Assembly: GCA_022496205.1 (NCBI GenBank)
Contig: WTXD01000005.1
Coordinates: forward strand, 62,001 to 126,000
Reading direction: 5' to 3'
From: Gloeopeniophorella convolvens
Lineage: Eukaryota; Basidiomycota; Agaricomycetes; Russulales
DNA: 64,000 bases
Part shown: in pieces, positions 37,962 through 50,823 of the stretch
How the letters are laid out: every line of letters starts with the position of its first letter
Position numbering within the stretch: position 1 is the first letter of the stretch
The notes under the pieces: model-generated
What the model was told of the DNA's origin: nothing
Database searches by the model: none
What the model saw: only the letters and a program-made list of their open reading frames with translations
Made by a program: the position numbers and the translations under genes

Positions 37962-40900
37962 ATGGGTGGCGGGCACACGCACACGCACGGCCCTCAGACT
38001 GACTATCCAGAGCACAACTACTCGCCGGGCGCGAAATGGATTAAGAACCTTACCAAGGACCGCATTGGCATCTTCTCTGGAGGCCACTTTGCCGACGTGA
38101 ACCTCTCCTCAGTCCTCTTCACTCATCGATTGGACGATTCCGAGCACATCCAGCTCGAGCGCTGGAGCGCACCGGGCCTTACCAAGCCCAGCTTTGAGGA
38201 GGCGGTGAAGCAAAAGTTTGAACCCGCCAAAAAGGGCGAGTCCATCGGACCATCCTGTGAGTTCGACGCCAATTGTCTGCGCGCTGCGGGGCTGATCTGC
38301 TGCAGGGGCACGTTGCGCTCTCGTTATCTTGTCGATCAAGATCTCACAGGCACATGTATAGACTAACCACTGGTACAAGATCACGGTGCACATCCCATCT
38401 GACTGGAAGGACTATGACCGCGTCCAGTGTACGTCCGCGTCCAGTCGATGTCATGTGCTTGCACAAGTTGACCCATTTAAGTCGAGTTCGACCCTGGATG
38501 TGAGGCTATGATATTCACCACGGATGGCACACCTCTCCAAGGTCTTTTGACCATTTGGCTGTCCGATCCGTGTCTGACGTTCTACGAATGCAGGCATAAC
38601 TGGCGGCTTTGGTGGCGACCGTCGCGTCGAGTATATTATCCCGCATGAGGCGCGCAAGAGCGGGACGCACTCCTTCGTAGCAGAAGCAAGCTGCAACGGG
38701 ATGTTTGGCGTGCCGTGGAACGGCGACATAATCCAGCCGCCCGACGTCTGTTCTACCCTGCATTCTTGACTGCACATGATCACTGATGCTTTCTGCAGCC
38801 CAACAGGTCCTTCCAGCTCGCTTCCGCGGACCTCGTTGTGCCCAACATGCCCGCCTGGGGCCTCCTGTGGGACTTCACCGCGCTGCGCGAGCTTGTGGGA
38901 ACGCTCCCAGGCAGCTCGACGTTGCAGAACAAGGCGCTCACTGTTGCGAATGCAATCATGAACACGTTCTACAAGGACGATGGGAACAGCATCCCTGCAG
39001 CGCGGGCACTCGCCGAAGAGGTGTTCGGCGAACACTGGGAGGCGAGCGGTGAGAAGGTGTACGAGGATGGGCCCGCCGAGGCGCAGATATGGGGCATTGG
39101 ACACTGCCACATCGATACAGCCTGGTGCGTCGCGCGCGACGCGCAAAGTATATGCAACAACTGACCCAACAACTGCAGGCTCTGGCCGTACCGCGTGACA
39201 CAACAAAAAGTTGCGCGCTCCTGGTCGACCCAAGTCGACCTGATGGAACGCTATGCCGAACATCGTTTCGCATGCTCCTCCGCGCAGCAATACGCCTGGC
39301 TCGAGAAGCTCTATCCAGCACTCTTCGAGCGCGTGCGCGCGCGCGTCCTCACGGGGCAATTCGAGCCTGTCGGCGGTGCGTGGGTCGAACACGACGCGAA
39401 CATGCCATCGGGCGAGGCCCTTGCGCGGCAGGTCACCTTTGGGCAGCGCTACTTTGAGTCGCGCTTCGGGAAGCGCTGCACGGTTGCGTGGCTACCAGAT
39501 AGCTTTGGACTTACTGGCGCGCTGCCACAGATCTTGCGCGCAGCGGGAATGGATTATTTCTTCACGCAGAAACTCAGTTGGTATGTGGTGAAAGTATGGT
39601 GGTGGGAGGAGGACTGAATGGGCGGCAGGAATAATATCAACGTGTTCCCGCACTCGACATTTAACTGGGTTGGGATCGACGGCACGCAGGTGTTGTGCCA
39701 CATGACGCCCGTCGGTGGGTCCATCAACCTTTCGTAGCCTCGACTCTCCTAACTCACGTCTCAGATACCTATACCGCCCAGGCAACTGCGGGTGACATCA
39801 CCAAGGGGCTCTCAAACCACAAGGTGAAAGGCTCCCTTACAAACGTTCCGACTTAATTTTCACATCTGCACGCACCTCAGAACCTTGAATCCAGCTCGAC
39901 CTCGCTCCTCGTCTTTGGCAACGGTGATGGTGGTGGAGGCCCGCTCGCGAAGATGCTCGAGAATGTGCGCTCCCTCCCGTCGTCCCATTGGTGCTGGTGC
40001 TGATATTGGGATGGGGCAGCTGCGCCGGCTGCGCGGCGCAGCGAATACATCACGCGAGCTCCCGGCAGTGCACATGGGCCACTCGGTCGACGCGTTCTTC
40101 GAGCACCTGCGAGAGCGATCGGACGGTGGACGCTCGTTACCAAATTGGTGCGCTGTATCATGTTCGCACTTGTCTCGTCCAGTTGTTCAACAGGTTCTAA
40201 AGGCACGGCGAACTTTATCTCGAGGTACGTCGATACATGCCGCGTAGTTTTCGGCGCACACTGAGATTTTATAGTTCCATCGCGGGACGTATACGTCTCA
40301 CGGTGAGTGGAGTCTCCTTGGCTGAAGTTGTGATGCATGTGTGCTGAGAGCTCGAATTGGACAGGCTCGATCAAGAAGGGCAACCGCAAGTCCGAGATCC
40401 TCCTCCGTGACGCTGAGGTGTGTTACCTACATCCGTCAAATGCCCCCGTGCGTATCGGTGCTAAGCGTTTCGCAGCAAGCTGCAACACTCGCATCGATCT
40501 TCAAGAGCGACGAATACGAATATCCAAAGAAAGCGCTCGATGAGAGCTGGGAGAAGGTGCTCCTGAATCAATGTGCGATACACACTCTCGCAACAAATCT
40601 ATCTCACTGACGCGACACCACTTTCAGTCCACGACGGTGCGTCCAAATCAACATTCATGTATACCAATCACTAACATAGACCAGTCCTCCCTGGATCCGC
40701 CATGTTCGCCCTTGTTCTCCCTTGCTCGCACAGACACCTCGTATTGACACATGTATACATAGCGGAATGGTCTATGACGACGCTGAAGTGCTCTACTCCG
40801 AAGTGCGCACCTCGACCGAAGCCCTCCTCGACGACGCACTGCGCGTGCTTTATCCCGGATCGAGCCCACTCCCGTCTAGTTCTCCCCTCCCGGAAGGCTC

Positions 40901-42869
40901 GGTAACGCTCTTCGCCCACAACACGACGCCCTTTGCGCGGCGCGAGATTGTGCGTGTGCCAGCGGGTCACGCGGCCGCGGTGCAGGCGGCTTCAGACGGC
41001 AGCGCGGGGTACGCGGTGCTCGAGGGCGGTGCAGGCGGTGGGCTCGTTCTTCCAGTGCAAATTAACGCAGCAGACCTCGGCGACGGTACGTGACCTGCCT
41101 TACCTGCTGTAATGATTACGCAATTTTCCTGCAGGCGCGACGGTGCATAGCGCAGGTGGCGACCACGTCGTTCTAGGCAACAACTTGGCGCGGCTCGTCG
41201 TATCCGGTGGGCGGATCACGAGCCTGTACGACGTCCAGCAGCAGTGCGTCTACTTCTACAATGTCAATTTGTCCCTGCATGTACTGACATAAGATGATCC
41301 TGTTATAGGCGCGAGCTCATTCCGCAGGGCGAAACGGGTGGGCTGGTCATTTTCGAGGACCGTCCGAACTATTGGGATGCTTGGGGTATGTTGTCCTGTG
41401 TCCTGCTACACGTGGCCTTTACCTCTGCTCATGCGCGTGGCTTTGTTGAGACGTCGAGATCCACCACTTGGAGAAGGCTCAGCAGCTCGCGTTTGCGGAT
41501 ATCAAAGTCGTTGAGCGTGGTCCGTTCCGCTCGTCTTTCGAGGCAGAGGTGAAGTACGGCAAGAGCACCATCAAGACTACTGTGCGCTTCCTCACTTCCA
41601 TCATATTTGAGACGGCTGACTGATAGGCGCTGCGCTAGATCACGCTGGATGCGCTCTCTGGCCCGCCATGGAAACTTGGGCACTCTTTCCGCTTTGACGC
41701 GGATGTCGACTGGCACGAGCGTCACGAAATCCTGAAATGTAAGCACGCGCGATTCGAATGACGATCCCTCGCTCACGGAAACGGTGCAGTCGAGCTGCCG
41801 CTCGACATTCACAGCGACCTCGCGACGTACGAGACACCGTGGGGCCACGTGCAGCGCCCGACGCACAAGAACACGACGTGGGATGCAGCCAAATTCGAGG
41901 TGTGCGGACACAAGGTGCGTGCCCACCCCCGCCGCGCGTCGCTCATCAACATGACGCAACACCACAGTTCGCGGACCTCAGCGAGTTCGGCTACGGCATT
42001 GCGATCCTTTCCGAGTCTAAGTACGGCTTCTCGTGCCAAGGCAACGTGCTGCGCATCTCGCTCCTGCGCGCGGCGACCGCGCCGGATGCGGAGCAGGACC
42101 AAGGTGCGCGCTACTCGTCCACCTTTCCACCCAGGTGACCCAGCTCTCTTGACGCGGTCGATAAATAGGAAAGCATGAGTTCTCGTGGGCGGTGTACCCG
42201 CACGAAGGCCACTTCCTCGAGTCGGACGTGCCCATCGCGGCGTACCTGTTTAACTCGCCTCTGCACGGTGCGCAGCTCTTTCCATTTGTCCCAGCCAGCA
42301 CGCTAACCCCGTGGCAGTGCGCTACATCCCGGACGGCGCAGCGCTCGCGACGGCGCTCCCATCGCGCTTCCCGCTTACCGTCAACAGCACGCGCAACAGC
42401 GTGATCCTCGAGACGCTCAAGCGCGGCGACCTCGACGCGGCGGGGCGACGCACGGCGGTCGTGAGGCTCTACGAATCGCTCGGCGGGCACACACGCGCGC
42501 GGCTGCGTGTCGACGTCCCGGTCGTTGCCGCGGCGTACGCGACGAACCTGCTCGAGGACGTCGATGATGACAAGGGCGAGGCGCTCGTGCTCGCCGAGGC
42601 AGATGGCGCGCGGGAGATCGATCTGTGGTTCCGCGGGTTCGAGGTCAAGACGATCGTGCTCGTGCTCGCGGCGCAGGAGCAAGGCCAAAAGTGAGGATCC
42701 AGATGGCGCGGCACGCAGGGTACCCGTGCCCCTCTCACTTCGCGGTGGTGTTGGTATGCTGACCATGCTTGTGATCCGCGTTTTTTTTATGTGCAGACGT
42801 GCCCCGGAGCATAGCAAGAAAGATAGCTGGGTGGCCGTTGAGCGTCCGGGCGAGCTCAAGGTGGCGTAG
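37962..42869 (+). CDS. AMS1: Vacuolar alpha-mannosidase, GH38
   Basis: Hydrolyses terminal alpha-mannose from free oligosaccharides in the vacuole. Start [20 protein letters not shown]. The N-domain shows [18 protein letters not shown]. The GH38 catalytic domain has [14 protein letters not shown] (zinc-binding His/Asp), [35 protein letters not shown] (nucleophile Asp) and FFTQKLSW, then [13 protein letters not shown] and [20 protein letters not shown]. The tail is intact to [12 protein letters not shown], with the last exon 42797-42869 after intron 42691-42796. There are nearly 20 introns, one exon being 9 nt (40628-40636). The first intron's 3' junction near 38367 does not keep frame: GPS(W)TNHWYK needs two more bases. 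No signal peptide, as expected for a protein delivered by the Cvt/autophagy route. Confidence 0.85.
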
Positions 42870-43138
42870 TGTACAAAATGTTCGGCTGGCAAGTGTTCTT
42901 GTGAGAGGAGCTAAATGTTGTACGATACCGCGCGCAATCACGCTGCCGAATATCACAAATATTGCTGTTCATGAGAATTGGAATATCCGATCCCTTACGG
43001 TGATCCTCCGAAGGCGCGCACTTGCCCGTGGAAGAAGTGCATAAAGGAGAGCAGCGGTGATTATAAAGTTTTACGATCAAACATCCGCCCGTAAGTACGT
43101 GACAATAACCTCCGCACCAACGACCGCATGGCATTCCT

Positions 43139-45096
<1,958 letters not shown>

Positions 45097-45693
45097 GGTG
45101 AGTCGGAGGAGGAGCGTGGTTCAGGTCAACTTCCCGAGCGACGCCAGCTGAGACCTCCTTACGTCAGCTCCGGAACATCACCGTCCCACTTCCGGTGAGC
45201 TCCGTCCCCAACAACCTGCCATTGGCTCCCGCTCCATTGCTCGGTACGCGAGGCAGGAGGAATTATGTCTATGGTCGACAAAAATTAGCTACGAGTACAG
45301 TAGTGTGCGGGTTTTGCATGGTATAACCAGAACGAGAGCCCCTATGGTAACTCAAAACATACTAGGTATGCAAAGGTCAGCTCCGTCCACCATAACGGCT
45401 CGGAGCATGTCGTCCCAAATGTCGTCCTATCGCCGCCTTTGAGGCCCGTCGTGTGGGCCAATCCGAAGCCGGCTTTGCCGCGCGCCCAGAATGCACAGAC
45501 ATTTGATGCGTCTGCGCACAGGAACCTGGTCTGCTGCCGGAGACCAGACAAGTGGCACTTCTGTGAGCGCATGCGCATGCGCATGTTCGATGAGCCAGTC
45601 ATCGTAGAAAACCCTGCCACAAGGGATGCTGCGTCAGCACAGAGCGTGTCTATGGCAAAAAGCACACGCACCAAGGATCGCAGCCGGCACGCC
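45097..45693. other. Intergenic
   Basis: Promoter of LPD1 and 3' region of the DUF6533 gene, both on the minus strand. No gene of its own. The 333-codon plus-strand frame that begins here is a shadow of the next gene. Confidence 0.45.
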
Positions 45694-47009
45694 CTATACC
45701 GTAACGTCGGTAACTTCCTCCCCTACGCACGTCGACCCACCCGCGTCTGTGCGCGCGCTCCGCCCCTCAACCGAGAGGCGTCCAAAATGATCCACCTCCA
45801 CGCCCGCCGCCATCTCGTACCCTTCGCTCGCCCCTGTCCACCCGCGCGTGAACACGATACGCGCCGAAACCGTCCGCTCCGACGGCGCGTCGCTGTGAAG
45901 CTCCGCGAGCCCGAGCACAACGCGTGCGCCGGCGGCTGCTTCGACGGAGAGCAGCCATGGGAACGCGAGCGCTGCACGGGGGGAATTGTGTTTGCCAAGG
46001 AAGAAACCGGCGTTCACGCAGAGTGTCACTGCATCACTAGCGGCGTTAGCTACGCAGGGAAGGGAGGGAGCAGAAGAGTGTGCACCGAAAACGAGCGCGA
46101 ACGCCCAAGTGCCATCGCGCACTGCGCGGCGCAGCACTGGCGCGCGTGCCCAGCCCGTACGCAGAGCAGCAGCGAACTTGGCGAGGGTGAGGCCACAGAG
46201 GACGCTCTCGAATGCGGCGAACGCGACTCTGCACGGAACCAAGTCAAAGGGCGCAAATCGGAGAGTAGGAGAACAGCAGCTCACGCAAAGGCAGCGAGAC
46301 CGCGCGGGGTATGCACAACGGCGCAACCAGTGTCGAAGCGGGCGTGGTGTGCCGCACGGGCGAGAGTTACTGACATCACGAGGTTCTCGGCGACGAAGAG
46401 AAATATGAGGAGCAGTGCGATGCGGCGGCTGCGGTCATAGAGCGCGTGCACTGGGCGGCATAGGGTGAGCGGTGGGGGGCTACAAACGGAAGGTTGAAGG
46501 GCGTACCGCGCAACATGAGGATGATCTCGACGGCGGCGACGAGGAGTTGAGTGCCTGCTTCTTGGAAGACGTACCACTTGACGCAGTCGCTCTCGGCGTA
46601 GTCAAACCTGGGCGCGAAGCGTGAGCCGACGAAGAGCAGTGCGCTGTGGCGAGCTGATGAGATGATGACAGGGTATGCAGAACAAGTGACGCACATTTGC
46701 ATTGCGACGGCAAAGTAGCGCACGAAGAGAAAGAGCCATTTGGAATAGAACCAATAAGGCTTCCTGAGGGCAGCCTGGCGTCAGCATGTCCGAGATATAA
46801 CAACATTGGCCAACGCACGACCAAATAGCGATAACCTCTTCGTCGAGTGTGATGAGGATGTCCCAGACCAGGAACGTGAGCGCGGCCACTGTCAGAGGAA
46901 TGATGAACACGGTGCTCCACAACGGAGAATACGCAGACTCACTGGAGCTCAGGTCGACATCCAGCGTGGCCCTTGGGTCGGGGGGTGGCTCAAGCACCCT
47001 GCGCAACAT
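45694..47009 (-). CDS. DUF6533-domain multi-pass membrane protein
   Basis: Start at 47009. The hallmark motif is present: LTFLVWDILITLDEEVIAIW, an intron, then KPYWFYSKWLFLFVRYFAVA, the DUF6533 signature of basidiomycete seven-helix proteins. Later helices read CVKWYVFQEAGTQLLVAAVE, MLRVHALYDRSRRIALLLIF, LTLAKFAAALRTGWARAP and AALAFPWLLSVEAAAGARVV, as expected for about six to seven membrane passes. The C-terminal 90 residues are hydrophilic and presumably cytoplasmic. Function is unknown in this large lineage-specific family. About five GT-AG introns; the one after the signature is large for this window. Confidence 0.75.
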
Positions 47010-47697
47010 AGTGGGAAGAGGAGAAAAACAGCGCAGTGGCCCTCCTTCGGCGCATTGGCGACCAAAGGAGCGGGCGGAGTATGCTAGGGACGAAGCGAAT
47101 GCGTAGAACCGAACGTAAACCTAGTCTGCGAATCGAGATACTGGTACAAGCTTGTCCGAGGCGAGGCGCGGCGCCGGTGGAGCTCCCCGCCGCGGCCGAG
47201 TCCGCTTAAATTTGTGAGGCAAGATACCCAAAGGAACTTGATTCGAGTGGCGTTGCTCAGCGACATGGATCAGTGGCCGGCCCCCTTCATCGACCCGTTG
47301 ATTGAACTGTCGGCCTCTGTGCCATTTCGAAATGGCTCAGAGGAGATCGGACGGCAATTTTCGGCAGAGTGCGTCGACCAGAGCTGAGCGGCGGCTGCTA
47401 GCAGCTAGCAGCCTTAGCTTATTACGATCCCCGCTTCTGGCGCCGGAATTCTACAACGAAGGCTTCTTCGTTCAAACAGCGACGCGCGATGACGAAATGT
47501 GCCCACCAGCCGATCAAGCAGCTTGGAGCTCGCAGCTTGGAGCTCTTCCCTCCCGACGTCGCGTCTGCTCAACAAGGCTGTCACAGCTACAGTCTCCCGA
47601 ATCCAACCAACTTCATAGAAAACGTGTCAACCGACTCAGTTGAGTGCGCGAAGCAGTTCGATAGACTGAAGCCGCAGTTTCACCTCGAAGCGCCCGC
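47010..47697. other. Divergent promoter interval
   Basis: Between the DUF6533 gene (minus) and the HAM1-like gene (plus). Contains a CTAGCAGCTAGCAG palindromic run near 47397 and a 13-bp direct repeat AGCTTGGAGCTC near 47521. No gene is seen. Confidence 0.4.
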
Positions 47698-50405
47698 ATG
47701 GGCATCCTCCTCTCCTGTTGCAAGCCCGGTCGACGCCGAGCACGACGCGACGATCTCCTCTCCTCAGACCCGGAGCGACGCAGTTTGTTGCGCGGCCGCT
47801 CACGCTCACGCTCGTACGGCTCGACCGACTCCCTTCGTGGTGACTCCTATGAACCGGGCATCTCTGCCTCGCGTTTGGTGAAGCTCGGCGACGCACTCGG
47901 CGCGCTCAAGGCGTCCAAATACCCGTCGCAACACCAGCTCGTACGGATACTCCGACTCCTGCTTTCGTCCGAGCTGCTGCGCATCGCTACACCCTCATTG
48001 TTAGTCGGAGGTGTCCGCGAGGATCCAGCCGGTGTTGGCGACGAGCTGGTGGTGCGAGTTCGCGAACTGATAGAGGCGTCGATACAAGTTGGCTTGGAGA
48101 AGAATGGTGCGTCATATTGTATCTGACGTTCTTTGTCGCCGACATACTCTTCAGGTGATGATACGCTACAACAGCTACTCTATGACGGGTCCCGCCTCGA
48201 CCTTGTCGCAGCAGTGTCTCACACCGACGTGCACATGAATGAAAACGGCGCCAAATCCGCAGGTGCGATGGTTGCATTTCTTCATTCTGGCATTTTATGT
48301 CTCATCTCGAACTCTCAACTAGACTTCGTCGACGCAACTTCTGAACTCCCGTCGGGACCCGAGGTCGCCAGCGACGCGACAGAACTGTTTAGCGCCATCA
48401 AAGAAGTCGCATGGCTTCTAATCGCCTCAGCTGCCTTCCGCATCTTCCTCTCCGACGCGCTTCTCATACTACAGGAGCTTACTGCGACTGCCGCAGTTGA
48501 GGTCGAGAACGCCGCATCTCAGCTGGATGTCGGGGCCACGCAAGTCGAAGCTGTCGCGCGTTCCACAGAGCTTTCGTTGAAGGAGGCCCGCGAGCGCGTT
48601 GCGCAGACACGTGAAGGTCTTGAACAGCTCGCCAATAATGAACGCGTTCACTTGGCCGACGTCGAGGCCGAAGCGTCCGCGCGTCGGCATGAGAACCTCA
48701 CGGCGCGCATACAAGACGTGAGCCTACCTTCTCAGGTCGTCTCCTGCTATGCGTGTACCAATTTTTCTCACTGTAGGTCATAGCGTCTGCAAGCGACGTC
48801 CCGCGGCACCGTCGTGCATTACAGACCATTCTAGCCCTGACACGGAAGTACTTCGCGCGCCTGAGCACGCTCGCAGCCACTTTGCCCGCAGATGCCAGCG
48901 CTCCAGAACTTTCCATCGACCCGCGACTACAGCGCATCCTGGACTCGTGTCAGACGCTCCTCGAGCGCTGTGCGTGCGGCCGCCCCCTCACGCCGTTCCT
49001 ACACCTCGCCTACCAAGTCGTCCTCGATCTCGCCAAGGCGCCAGCAAGCACCGAAGCCGATGTGCGCGCGCCTCTGCGCGCGCTCGGCGGTTGGGCGGAC
49101 CGCGCGCTCGCGCAGCCCGGCTGGGCACGCTCGCAGGCTGCCGGCGCGGAACTGGAGCGCGCTATGGATGATGCGCGTCGTGCGCTGCGCGACCCCGCGC
49201 ATACAGTCCTTGCGGGGGACTGCCACGCACTGGTGCACGAGTTCGACACCTTTGCGCGGGCGCTCGCTGCGGACCGCGCGATGCGGCGATTAGCGCTTGC
49301 CGCCGACGGACTTACGGTCGCGGCGGTAGGCGTTGGGTTCGGCGGGGCGTCGCGCAGGCAGTGGCAGCGCGCGCGTCGCACGGCACTGCTGTGGTGGCTC
49401 CCGCGTGCGCTGGCCTTGCTGCGCGCTGTGCCGCTGCCGCGCGTCGCGTACGACGCGCCGAGCTTCGCCGCGTCGCTCGCCGCGCCCGCAACCTCGGCCG
49501 CGTCGCTGAGCACCGGGCGCGTACTTGCGCGGAGCCTGACGGAGCTCCAGGTCGACCCGGAGAGCGGTGCGGGAGCACAGACGAGCGAGCGCGTCCGTGT
49601 CCGCGTGGAGAACGTGCGGGCCGATGTGGAGCGAGTCGTGTATGCCGTGCGGCTGAAGAGGCCCTTCGGTTATGCGGACGAAGGTCTCCTGAGCGCATCG
49701 TGCGCACTTGGGGTGGACGTGACTCTCGTTGTGGACGCCGCCGATGGCGAAGTCGACGACGGGGCGCAAGGGTTATTCAGGGTTGAGCATGTCGCGGCGG
49801 ACATCCGCGGGCTCCGCGTCGTGCTCGCGGACAGCACGCACTGGGTGCTCAACGCGCTGCTCGTCCGCCCGCTTGCGCGCGTGCTGCTTCCTCGCTTCTC
49901 CCGGAAGGCGCTCGAGCAGCAGCTGCGCGACGCGCTAGGGAATCTCTCGCTCTCGCTCGGACGCCTCGGTGCCTCCGCAGAAGCGATTGCAGCGCGCGAG
50001 GAGGGCGCACAGGCACCCGGACTGCGACACTACGCCCTGGCGCTGCTCACCCCGGACTCCCCGAAGCCGGATTCCGATGACGAAGGCGAAGAAGATGGCG
50101 AAGAAGCAGAGGAGGGCGAAGTCACTACCACGACCGCGCTCTCGCTCGCCGGCATCGCGCACACGACCGAAGTCCGCACGGGCCCCGGGGACACTTCGCC
50201 GACGCGCACGACGCTCGCGCTCGGCGTCGCTCCGGATGCTGTCCGTGACCGTGCGGGCGCGCAGATCAGCGCCGCGGCGGAGGGGCTGCTCGATAGCGCG
50301 GCAGCGGGGGCCGGTGCGGCGCGCGAGGCGGAGCGCCGGCGCGGAGCATGTGAGCGGGCGGAGAGGCGCCGGCGAGGGTGGCAGAGCAACGCGTTCGATT
50401 TTTGA
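47698..50405 (+). CDS. HAM1-like protein
   Basis: Exons 47698-48106, 48155-48262, 48323-48717 and 48777-50405, 846 residues. The N-terminus MGILLSCCKPGRRR has the Gly2/Cys6-Cys7 pattern expected for myristoylation plus palmitoylation, so attachment to a membrane is likely. Then come the helical HAM1-N features: LVKLGDALGALKASKYPSQ, LIEASIQVGLEKN, LIASAAFRIFLSDALLILQE, a coiled coil and LQTILALTRKYFARLSTLAA. The second half is beta-rich and lipid-binding-like (DVERVVYAVRLKRPFGYADE, then VDVTLVVDAADG). The C-terminus has an acidic stretch followed by an Arg-rich tail (RRRRGWQSNAFDF). Founding members affect hyphal anastomosis, but the biochemical role is not established. Splicing keeps frame throughout. 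Confidence 0.75.
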
Positions 50406-50823
50406 CCTGCGCGACGTGGGGCTCCAACCGCTCACCAGCAACTGCTCCTGCCACCCCGGTACTTGTGCTCTGGTACTGTACGTCTGAGGAAGGGAATGTA
50501 GCATTATGCGTTATGTGTAGTGGTCGACGTGGATAGCATGGGACATATATATACAGTGTACAACGTCAAATCGACATGCTGGACGAGAAGGACGGCAATA
50601 CCCGTATACAAGGGACGCTGAGGCTGGGAGTTACGCCAAACACATTAGCGTTGAAGTCAATTTCGTCGTTGCGGGTCAATAGACTGGAAGACGTGAATCT
50701 GCCGGCCCCGGTCCTAGGTCACGTATTGATATCCTGGGCAATCTCCGTAACATCGCGACTTGTACGTACTAAATGCCCAATAGTCACCCCCGTTTTCGAG
50801 CTGCCCTAGAAAACTGGCCGCGT
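50406..50823. other. Convergent 3' interval
   Basis: Between the HAM1-like gene (plus) and F-box paralogue B (minus). AT-rich ATATATATAC near 50545. No gene is seen. Confidence 0.4.

Noticed and set aside
45439..46440. 333-codon plus-strand open frame
   Set aside because: Antisense to the DUF6533 gene, whose membrane helices and introns are convincing.
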